Below, piece after piece: positions 7,475-14,511 of a DNA stretch of 33,166 nucleotides (its first letter is position 1; every line of letters begins with the position of its first letter). The stretch is from Planctomycetota bacterium. Lineage in GTDB: Bacteria; Planctomycetota; B15-G4. A program made the translations under genes and the position numbers. The stretch spans positions 1 to 33,166 of the forward strand of contig JAQWOM010000012.1 in the NCBI GenBank assembly GCA_029245865.1. The letters are read 5' to 3'. The notes under the pieces were generated by a model. The model was given only the letters and a program-made list of their open reading frames with translations, had not been told where the DNA came from and did not search any database.

Positions 7475-8785
7475 GTGACAATGTCGACCGATGGCCCTGA
7501 ACGCCGAGATGGTGTCACCGATCAGCCGTGGGAAGCCGGAGCCTCTGCAGCGCCCCTTCAGTACTCGCCACCTGCCACGGTGATCGAGGAGCCCACGGCC
7601 GAGCCTTCTCATGAGCGGCGCGTGGGCAGCCTTCCCCAGGGGGAAGATGTCGATCACAGGGTTTATGAAGTGAGCGGTCGGCTCGTTTCGATCTTCGATC
7701 TGTTGCGTCGCTTCAGCGATGGAGACACGCAGCCCGGAGGGCTGTCGCGATTGGCCGACTTGCACCTCAAGGTTGGAGGTCCAGCCCGCTTTCGGCATGA
7801 CGGGCAACTTGTTCCCATCGAAGGCGCAAGCGACCTGACTCCCGAAGTGGTCGAGAAACTGGTGTATCCGCTCTTGAGGGCGGACCACACCCGGAAGCTC
7901 GAGCAGGAACCGCCCGAGGATGTGGATGCGGGCTACCACTTTGATGACGAAGAGATGGATTTCCGTATCAACGCGTTCCATGACCGCGATGGGCTCGCCA
8001 TGGTGGTGCGCGCTTTGCCGCGCAATGTTCCCGACACGAAAGGTCTCGGTTTCCCCGATCCCAAAGTTATCGAAGAGATCCTGACCTTGAGGCAGGGGCT
8101 TGTGGTGGTGACAGGCATCACGGGGTCAGGTAAGTCGACGACGATTGCTTCGATGTTGGCCGAACTGAACCGCCGCTCTCGTCTGCGCGTTATCACGCTC
8201 GAAGATCCCGTTGAGTACGTGATGAAGCCAGATCGGTGTCTGGTGTCTCAGCGCGAAATCGGAAAGAACACGCGCACTTTCGCGGGAGGGCTTCGTAGCG
8301 CCTTGCGCGAAGATCCCGACGTGATTTTCCTCGGCGAAATCCGTGATTCTGAAACGGCCAACCTGGCGCTTTCGGCTGCGGAGACGGGGCACCTTGTTTT
8401 CACGACTTTGCATACCCGGGATGCGAAGGGCGTTGTGACGCGCATCGTGGATCTCTTTCCGCCGGAGCGTTCAAAAGAAGTCATGTCGCAGTTGTCGTTC
8501 AGTCTGGCTTATGTGGTGGCGCAGAAGCTGCTGCCCCGCAAGGATGGCCGGGGGCGGGTTGCCACCTTCGAGATCATGAAGAACACGACTCCGGTCAGTA
8601 ACTTGATTCGCACCGGGGCATGGCACCAGATCTACGCCACGATGCAGCTGTCTGCCAAGGACCGCATGGTCACATTGGAGAAGCATCTGGCCTGGTTGGT
8701 GTCCAAGGGCTTGATCACCCAGGACATCGCACTTCAGTACGCCAACGACCCGAGTCAGTTCGCGGGGCCGGGCACGACGGGCTAG
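7475..8785 (+). CDS. PilT-type twitching/secretion ATPase with N-terminal extension
   Basis: This is a hexameric secretion ATPase of the PilT/GspE superfamily, closest to PilT, the retraction motor of type IV pili. With the start at GTG 7475, Walker A GITGSGKST is at 214-222, the Walker B/Asp-box region DVIFLGEIRD at about 282-291, and the His box TGHLVFTTLHT at about 304-314. Ahead of the usual PilT start (ADLHLKVGGPARFRHDG, near residue 95) lies about 90 residues of low-complexity, acidic and proline-rich sequence with no family match. AGGAG at 7461-7465 sits 9 bases before GTG 7475, deciding the start; ATG 7481 is also possible. No pilin, PilB, PilC or secretin gene is nearby, so it is an orphan. 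PilT2/PilU-like roles are equally possible. Confidence 0.88.
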   Translation: MTMSTDGPERRDGVTDQPWEAGASAAPLQYSPPATVIEEPTAEPSHERRVGSLPQGEDVDHRVYEVSGRLVSIFDLLRRFSDGDTQPGGLSRLADLHLKVGGPARFRHDGQLVPIEGASDLTPEVVEKLVYPLLRADHTRKLEQEPPEDVDAGYHFDDEEMDFRINAFHDRDGLAMVVRALPRNVPDTKGLGFPDPKVIEEILTLRQGLVVVTGITGSGKSTTIASMLAELNRRSRLRVITLEDPVEYVMKPDRCLVSQREIGKNTRTFAGGLRSALREDPDVIFLGEIRDSETANLALSAAETGHLVFTTLHTRDAKGVVTRIVDLFPPERSKEVMSQLSFSLAYVVAQKLLPRKDGRGRVATFEIMKNTTPVSNLIRTGAWHQIYATMQLSAKDRMVTLEKHLAWLVSKGLITQDIALQYANDPSQFAGPGTTG

Positions 8786-8801
8786 CTGTCAGCGACTTTG
8801 G

Positions 8802-9536
8802 TCAGGGGATGCTTTCTTCGGTGACAATCTCACCGATGTCCCAGTTGTCGAGCCCCGGGGCACGGCGTTTGGCACGGCCGAACACGAGGATCCAGAGCAG
8901 CATGGCGTAGAAGAGCGCGACTCCGCTGATGATGACCCAGCCAGGGAGAGTGCCGAGCTGGCAGCGGTCGTAGAGTTCGCTGAAGTTCGTGGTTGGAGCA
9001 GGGTGGATGTCGAGCTTGATGAGCCACGCGGCGAGAACCACGCCAAAGATGGGGAGATAGTTTCGAACGAGCCGGCTGCGCATGGCCTGGATGCGGGTGA
9101 GGTGGAAGTGTGGCTCGTCGAGATCGCGTGCGACCTGACCTGCCCATGCCTCCTCTGGCGAGGAGAGATCTCGGCGCAAGATCGGTGCGAAGAAATTGGA
9201 CTCGATCTTTCTGATCCGAGCGCGCCAGACGTCAAAAAAGCGAAACCGTCGCGCCTCAAATGTGAGCAGAAAGAAAAGCAGGACGTTGGCGAATTGAAGG
9301 CTGAAGTGTGAGGCCTCTGTTGTCCCGAAGGCGAAGCCAAGTGCACTCGCGGTGACGAAGATGGCCCAGTTGGTGGTCTGATCGAGCCGCATGCGCCATG
9401 CATTGGCGCGGGCGACCTCGCCGCGGTAAAGGTGCACCACGGCCATGATGTAGGTGCCGCGTTCGAGCGACTGGGTCTCGTAGTCCACGAGAGTCTCTCG
9501 TGGGGCCCCAAGCTCGGGCGGTAGGTCATCGGCCAT
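8802..9536 (-). CDS. DUF2270 family integral membrane protein
   Basis: This is a predicted inner-membrane protein of unknown function that resembles the DUF2270 family. The cue is the N-terminal segment VVHLYRGEVARANAWRMRLDQTTNW followed by a first helix (about 56-72). Further helices are at about 81-95, 160-176 and 199-220. The loop between helices 2 and 3 (about 96-158) is rich in charged residues and probably cytoplasmic. The tail ends NWDIGEIVTEESIP. The length of 244 is usual for the family. It is convergent with the PilT-like gene, with a 16-base gap, and divergent from the EgtB-like gene. No enzymatic motif is visible. Confidence 0.8.
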   Translation of the reverse strand: MADDLPPELGAPRETLVDYETQSLERGTYIMAVVHLYRGEVARANAWRMRLDQTTNWAIFVTASALGFAFGTTEASHFSLQFANVLLFFLLTFEARRFRFFDVWRARIRKIESNFFAPILRRDLSSPEEAWAGQVARDLDEPHFHLTRIQAMRSRLVRNYLPIFGVVLAAWLIKLDIHPAPTTNFSELYDRCQLGTLPGWVIISGVALFYAMLLWILVFGRAKRRAPGLDNWDIGEIVTEESIP

Positions 9537-9778
9537 CGAGTTCGATCTCTCTAGATCTTCAGGGGCGGCGTCTGATCCTGCGGAATCTCCGGGCCGAAGT
9601 CACGTTGCCAATAGACATGCGAAAAAGGCTGGATGGGCAAGAGGCCGCCTCATTGATGGGTTGGCGAGCGCCCTGGCCGTGCTGAAAATGCCCTTTCAAT
9701 GCTTCGAAGCTCACGTTCCGAGGTCCGATGCCCTATTCTCGTGGAGCCGCCTTTTCGAGTCCGAAGGGAATCATCCGA

Positions 9779-11083
9779 ATGCTTCTGCTGCCGTCCCGGA
9801 ACGACGTTGAATCCTTGGCACAAGAACTCGAGGTTTGCTGGCAGCGCACGGACTCGATTTTCAACACGTTGCGGCCGGAGGCGTTTCTCGCCCAGCCCAT
9901 TTTGCAGCGAGAGCCCTTTCTCTACTACCTGGGGCACCTGCCAGCTTTTTCATGGAATGAAGTTTGTCGCCGCGGGCTAGATCGCGGCGCTTCTTCACGA
10001 CCCGAACTGGACGATCTCTTCTCGCGACGACCCGAGTCCAGCGTGACGGGCCTGGGTGGCGGTCAGGGCGACAGTGCACGGTGGCCTCGCCTGCAGGAGG
10101 TCACGCAGTATCGAGATGAGGTCCGGAACGCGATTCGCACGGCGTTGCCCGGAATCGAACAGAGTGAGCATGCTCGAGCGCTGCATGTCGTGATTGAGCA
10201 CGAAGCCCTTCATCAAGAGACCTTGGTTCAGATGGCCATGCACCTGGCCGCTGAACTCAAGAACCCGCCTTCCGAACAGCCTGCGCCCTCTTTTCGCCCG
10301 GGAGCGCATCCGCGCGAGGTGCCGATTCCAGCCGGGCATGCTCTTCTCGGAACCACGGGCGACCGGATCCCTTTTGCCTGGGATCACGAAAGGCCCGACA
10401 AGCGGGTGGAGGTGCCGGCTTTTTACATCGACCGCACGCCGGTGATGAACGGTGAATTTCTGGAGTTCGTGAGAGCGGGGGGCTACGAGAACCCGGAGTT
10501 CTGGAGCACGTCGGATTGGCGATGGCGCGAGGCGTCGAAGCTCAGTCACCCGACGTCCTGGCGGAAAGAGGGCCACGACTGGAGCTACCGCGGTTTGTTC
10601 GAAGACCTTCCGCTCACGCGTGTTTTTGATTGGCCTGTGTACGTCGGCTGGTCTGAGGCCCAGGCCTATTTGTCATGGCAGGGCAAGCGCTTACCCACTG
10701 AAGCGGAGTTCGTCCGAGCCGCTTATGCAGCCCCCGGAGAGGCGACAAGGCGTTACCCATGGGGTGATGAAGCGCCCGAGTCGCGCCACGGCAATTTCAA
10801 CTGGAATGGGTGGTCAGCGGTGCCCGTCGGCAGCCATCCCGATGGGGCGAGTGCTTATGGCGTGCTCGAACTCGTGGGGAATGGATGGGAATGGACCTCT
10901 TCACGCGTCGATTCCCGTGGAGAGAACTGCGAGACCCTGCCCGAAGTCCCGCAGGACGCGTGCGTACGCATGGGAGCGTCGTGGGCGACGCCGGTTCGCC
11001 AGCTCCGGTCGAGCTATCGGCGCTGGTCGCAGTCGCACGATCCGTTCGTCTTCGGTAAGTTCCGCGGGGTCCGTCAGGGCTGA
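9779..11083 (+). CDS. EgtB-like non-heme iron sulfoxide synthase (DinB plus FGE-sulfatase domains)
   Basis: The architecture is that of EgtB/OvoA-type enzymes, which join a thiol to a histidine derivative using non-heme iron and oxygen. An N-terminal DinB-like four-helix domain carries the three-histidine iron site: H53 (LGHLPAF), and H141 and H145 (HEALHQE). The C-terminal formylglycine-generating-enzyme-like domain includes LPTEAEFVRAAY, YPWGDEAP, NFNWNGW, GNGWEWTSS and the terminal GKFRGVR. I chose ATG 9779 because AAGGGAA lies 8 bases upstream; starting at 9728 would add 17 residues. The length is then 434, like mycobacterial EgtB. No EgtD methyltransferase gene is adjacent, and the end of the FGE domain differs from the classic ergothioneine form, so the substrate remains open. 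Confidence 0.82.
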   Translation: MLLLPSRNDVESLAQELEVCWQRTDSIFNTLRPEAFLAQPILQREPFLYYLGHLPAFSWNEVCRRGLDRGASSRPELDDLFSRRPESSVTGLGGGQGDSARWPRLQEVTQYRDEVRNAIRTALPGIEQSEHARALHVVIEHEALHQETLVQMAMHLAAELKNPPSEQPAPSFRPGAHPREVPIPAGHALLGTTGDRIPFAWDHERPDKRVEVPAFYIDRTPVMNGEFLEFVRAGGYENPEFWSTSDWRWREASKLSHPTSWRKEGHDWSYRGLFEDLPLTRVFDWPVYVGWSEAQAYLSWQGKRLPTEAEFVRAAYAAPGEATRRYPWGDEAPESRHGNFNWNGWSAVPVGSHPDGASAYGVLELVGNGWEWTSSRVDSRGENCETLPEVPQDACVRMGASWATPVRQLRSSYRRWSQSHDPFVFGKFRGVRQG

Positions 11084-11125
11084 TCCAATCATTCAGTTCG
11101 ACCGACTCGAGAGGAGCTTCTTGGC

Positions 11126-11917
11126 ATGACGCAGACTTTGGAACTGGCTCAGCGTGTTGCTGTGGTGACAGGCGCTTCGTCGGGGATCGGCCAGGATGTC
11201 GCCAGGCGGCTCGCGGTGCAGGGTATGCATCTCGTTCTGGGTGCACGTCGATGCGACCGCCTCGAGGCTCTGAGCGCAGAATTGTCAGATCAACATGGTG
11301 TGCGATGCCTCGCGCACCCGCTGGATGTGACGGACTCGGCCTCTGTGGCTTCTTTTGGGGAAGCGGCTGACGCGTTTGCCGGTGAGTCGGGCGTGCATCT
11401 CCTGGTGAACAACGCCGGGGCTGCCTTCGGTGTGGCGCGCCTTCCCACGGCCACGCTCGAGGACGAAGCCGACTGGCAAGCGATGCTGGACGTCAACGTG
11501 ATGGGCTTGCTTCGAGTGACGCGTCGGTTTGTCTCGGGCATGGTGGCGCGAGGATCCGGACATGTGATCCATATGGGATCTCTGGCGGGCCTCGAGACCT
11601 ACGAGGGCGGCAGTGTCTACTGCGCGACCAAAGCCGCCGTGCGGGTGATCAGCAAGGCCTTGCGCCTCGAGTTGCTCGGCTCGGGGGTCCGCGTGTGTTG
11701 CGTGAACCCTGGGCTGGTCGAGACCGAGTTCAGCCAGGTCCGTCTCGGCTCCGAGGAGGCCGCCACGAAGGTGTACGAGGGGATGACGCCCCTGACCGGC
11801 AACGAGGTGGCCGAAACGGTGGAATGGGTCGCCCGCTTGCCCGAATTTGTCAACATCGAGGAAGTCACCCTGCAGCCAGTTGATCAGGCTTCTGCCCAGA
11901 AGGTTCACCGGACCTGA
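11126..11917 (+). CDS. Short-chain dehydrogenase/reductase (YdfG-like)
   Basis: This NAD(P)-dependent cytoplasmic oxidoreductase has the classical SDR Rossmann fold. The cofactor motif TGASSGIG is at 15-22, and R41-R42 after the second strand suggests a preference for NADP. NNAG is at 95-98, with N124, S152, Y165 and K169 (YCATK) completing the catalytic tetrad. The length is 263. The overall pattern, including VTRRFVSGMVARGSGHVIHMGSLAG and the C-terminal PEFVNIEEVTLQP, resembles the YdfG branch acting on 3-hydroxy acids such as serine or 3-hydroxypropionate. An AGGAG ribosome site precedes ATG 11126. It follows the EgtB-like gene by 42 bases on the same strand and may be cotranscribed. The exact substrate is not known. 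Confidence 0.88.
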   Translation: MTQTLELAQRVAVVTGASSGIGQDVARRLAVQGMHLVLGARRCDRLEALSAELSDQHGVRCLAHPLDVTDSASVASFGEAADAFAGESGVHLLVNNAGAAFGVARLPTATLEDEADWQAMLDVNVMGLLRVTRRFVSGMVARGSGHVIHMGSLAGLETYEGGSVYCATKAAVRVISKALRLELLGSGVRVCCVNPGLVETEFSQVRLGSEEAATKVYEGMTPLTGNEVAETVEWVARLPEFVNIEEVTLQPVDQASAQKVHRT

Positions 11918-11968
11918 ACCATGGTCTGAGGGCCTCAGACGCCATTTCGCTGAAAAGCGGACCCTGTT

Positions 11969-11994
11969 TGTCACTCTCCAGGGAGAAAGCGTTA
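11969..11994 (+). promoter_or_regulatory. Candidate ECF-type promoter before the sigma factor gene
   Basis: TGTCAC at 11969-11974 and CGTTA at 11990-11994 are separated by 15 bases. This two-part layout resembles known ECF promoters, with TGTCAC as the upstream box and CGT as the downstream box. Transcription would begin about 40 bases before the sigma gene's ATG, so the operon could be autoregulated. It was found by eye in one place only; a housekeeping reading (TTGTCA, 17 bases, GTTAAC) uses the same bases. Confidence 0.35.
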
Positions 11995-12040
11995 ACACCT
12001 CTGGATGGGGCGCGTCTGCTGATTTGAAAGGTGTCCCCGA

Positions 12041-12589
12041 ATGGCGGGCATGACGACGAAACGTCACGACGACAAGACCGTGTGGGATCGAAGCGCTTTT
12101 CAGCGCGAATTCGGCCCACACCACGCCGTGGCGCTGGCGTTTGCCACCCGCCTGATGGGGAACCGCGAGGATGCGGAGGATGTCGTGCAGGACGCGCTCA
12201 TGAAAATCTGGAAGACCCGAGACGGCCTCGAGCAGGTGGCTGATCTGCGGGCCTGGTTCTTGCGCGTCGTGTTCAACCGGTGCATGGATAGCCGGCGGCA
12301 GCAAGCAACTCGACGGGGGCACGAGGGGCGTATGACGCCTCCCCGGACCGCTTCTGAAGACGGAGACCAGCGCTCGGTGGGCCGTGATCTTTTGCGCAAG
12401 GTGCGCGAGGTGATGACCGAGTTGCCTCCCAAGCAGCAGGGTGTTCTCCATCTTCGCGTCTTCGAAGAGATGTCGTATGAAGACATCGGCGCCGCACTCG
12501 ATCTCACGCCACGGTCTGCACGGGTCTATCTCGTGAAGGCGCGTGCCTATTTGCGAAGCCGCCTCGGAACGGAGATGCAAGACGGATGA
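12041..12589 (+). CDS. ECF-subfamily RNA polymerase sigma factor
   Basis: This is a sigma-70 family factor of the extracytoplasmic function type, with only regions 2 and 4. Region 2 spans about 25-95 and includes NREDAEDVVQDALMKIWK and the following LRAWFLRVVFNRCMDSRR. Region 4 spans about 118-175, with LPPKQQGVLHLRVFEEMSYEDIGAAL and a helix-turn-helix ending ARVYLVKARAYLRSRL. The linker (90-115) is short and basic. The length is 182. AAAGGTG at 12027-12033 sits 7 bases before ATG 12041. The stop overlaps the next gene's ATG in ATGA (12586-12589), coupling it to its presumed anti-sigma factor. Target genes cannot be inferred beyond the operon itself. Confidence 0.93.
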   Translation: MAGMTTKRHDDKTVWDRSAFQREFGPHHAVALAFATRLMGNREDAEDVVQDALMKIWKTRDGLEQVADLRAWFLRVVFNRCMDSRRQQATRRGHEGRMTPPRTASEDGDQRSVGRDLLRKVREVMTELPPKQQGVLHLRVFEEMSYEDIGAALDLTPRSARVYLVKARAYLRSRLGTEMQDG

Positions 12590-14511
12590 CGCATCCCGGT
12601 CTCGCCAAACTCCAGCATTACGCCCTGGGCGAACTGGCCGCTGCCGAGCGTCTCGTTGTTGACCAGCATCTGGAGTCCTGCGCACGTTGCCGCCGGCTGG
12701 TGAAAGAAGAGCAGCGACTCGATGAGATGATCGTCGGCTCGCTGGGGGGCACGCCCTCTCATGGAGACGAGCAGGCGGCCTTCAGCCGTCTCTGGGCCGC
12801 GGTGGACGCGGAGTCGGACCTGCAGACATCTGAACTCACGGAACGAGAGAAGGTTCCTGCCGGCCAGCCGAGGCTTGTCGAGACACCCGAATCTGTGGAT
12901 CGACGGGCGGCTTCTTTCTGGCCATTGGCCGTGGCGGCCGCTGCCTTGTTCGCGATTTTGTGGGGGGCAAAAGAACAGAGAGGTGGTTCCGGGGCTGTCA
13001 CGAACGTGGTGGCCGAGGGATCGGCAACTTCCGAGACTGCGCCCCTCGAAGACGGTGGCGGCTGGGATCCTGTGGATCCGGCTCGCCTTGAACTGGCGCG
13101 TTTGACGGCGGGAGCTGTTCTGCAAGGTGCGGATGAGCAGTTCCCCTTCGAGATGCAGGCCTTCCGCATGGCCTGCGAGGAGGGGCTCGCTCCGTTGAGG
13201 TTGCAGGGGTGGTCTGTCTCGGCCCTCGTGCGCGGACTCGCTCTGGGGAATGATGCGGGAGCTTCAGGAGGTGCCATGCGGTATGCCGCTCTGGACAGCT
13301 CGACTTATCTCGTTCTTGCCCGAGCACTGGACTCTGAGGCGCGTGTCGACGATGCGTTGGCTGTCCTGGAGACCTCGGGTGTCGATGCGGAAGCGTCGGC
13401 CGCTTTGGTCAAGGCGCTTGAACGCGTGGCAGGCGCGGCCCTCGAGGAGGAAGGCCTGAGCGCGACACGGGGTCGCCAGGCGCTCGAGATTCTGGCGGTG
13501 GGGGAGGGCCCTCGGCTGGATCGTGCCTGGGGAAGGCTCTCGGACCAGTTTCGTTCGAAGCTCTCACGTTCTCGTGACTCTGAGCAAACCATCCAATGGA
13601 TCGAAGACGTGGCCAGGATCTGGCCTGCCGAAGAGGCTGTCGCGGTGCTGGAGAATGCTGCTGAACAGACAGGTCTCCGCGAAGCCGCAGCTTCTGCGTT
13701 CGTGCGGAACGCGGACCGCCTGGGCAAAGGCGCGGCTCGCCGGTTAGACGCGTTGCTGGCTCGCGAGCAGGAGATGCCTGAATTGCTGTCATGGTGTGTG
13801 ACGGCCTCTGTGGATGACGTGACGCCCGTGCTGGTGCGTGCACTTGAAGACGGTCGTCTGCCAGGAGACATCTTGCCAGCCCTGTTGAGCCTAGGCGGGA
13901 CGGAAGTCGTTGTGGGCTTGCAAGGTCTGTGGCGCGACACACCTCTCGTGTCGCGGCGCACTCGCTATCTGGACGCGCTGACGCAACTCTTCCGGGCAGA
14001 CGCCGCTTTGGTAAGCAGCTATGCAGAGATGGTGCCGCTGGAGAGCGCTGCGCAACTCGCGGAATTGGCGGCCGCCCTTCCCGGGGACGCCCGGCACGGT
14101 CTGTTGACGACGGCGCTCAAGGCCACTCAGGGTTCCATGGATCTTGGTGGTCATCGCGCGAATCTGCTCGTGGCTCTCGGGCGCCTGGGCACTGAGGACG
14201 ACGGCCGTGAATTGATCGACTGGGTTGGAGCACTCTCTCCCGGAGACAGTGTGCTGCCCCTGGCCTGGGCGGCTGCTGGACGGCTCGCCCCGGAGGCCGC
14301 TGCCGAAGCCTGGGATGCGCGGGTGGGTGATCCGCGTTTGCTCAGCAAGGTGGTGGGTGCTGCGTCGCGGCGCATGGACTCCGAACAGCAGCCTTCCGCA
14401 CGCATCTTGGCGCCCTTGTCGGCCGCGCTCGCGCGAGCCGCATCGCGTGGTCCCACAGAACTGAATGCACTCCCGATGTCCCAAAGTCCCACTATGGAGG
14501 ATCTCCCATGA
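12586..14511 (+). CDS. Large zinc-finger anti-sigma factor with extended extracytoplasmic domain
   Basis: The N-terminus carries a zinc-finger anti-sigma domain (zf-HC2/ASD type): H28-x3-C32-x2-C35, with H11 upstream, in the context VDQHLESCARCRRL. Such domains hold a cognate ECF factor at the membrane. A single transmembrane helix follows at about 110-127 (FWPLAVAAAALFAILWG). The remaining 510 residues would lie outside the cytoplasm. They are alanine- and leucine-rich, predicted mostly helical, with repeated helix pairs reminiscent of HEAT or TPR arrays, but I recognise no named domain. Typical anti-sigma factors of this class are 150-300 residues, so 641 is unusual. It is coupled by ATGA to the sigma gene before it and to the exported-protein gene after it. 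The anti-sigma role is inferred from the domain and neighbour; the C-terminal function is unknown. Confidence 0.8.
   Translation: MTHPGLAKLQHYALGELAAAERLVVDQHLESCARCRRLVKEEQRLDEMIVGSLGGTPSHGDEQAAFSRLWAAVDAESDLQTSELTEREKVPAGQPRLVETPESVDRRAASFWPLAVAAAALFAILWGAKEQRGGSGAVTNVVAEGSATSETAPLEDGGGWDPVDPARLELARLTAGAVLQGADEQFPFEMQAFRMACEEGLAPLRLQGWSVSALVRGLALGNDAGASGGAMRYAALDSSTYLVLARALDSEARVDDALAVLETSGVDAEASAALVKALERVAGAALEEEGLSATRGRQALEILAVGEGPRLDRAWGRLSDQFRSKLSRSRDSEQTIQWIEDVARIWPAEEAVAVLENAAEQTGLREAAASAFVRNADRLGKGAARRLDALLAREQEMPELLSWCVTASVDDVTPVLVRALEDGRLPGDILPALLSLGGTEVVVGLQGLWRDTPLVSRRTRYLDALTQLFRADAALVSSYAEMVPLESAAQLAELAAALPGDARHGLLTTALKATQGSMDLGGHRANLLVALGRLGTEDDGRELIDWVGALSPGDSVLPLAWAAAGRLAPEAAAEAWDARVGDPRLLSKVVGAASRRMDSEQQPSARILAPLSAALARAASRGPTELNALPMSQSPTMEDLP

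Noticed and set aside
11285..12685. 466-residue open frame on the minus strand
   Set aside because: It spans the SDR gene, the sigma gene and the gap between them; those have clear motifs, and this frame has none and is rich in His, Arg and Pro as antisense shadows are.
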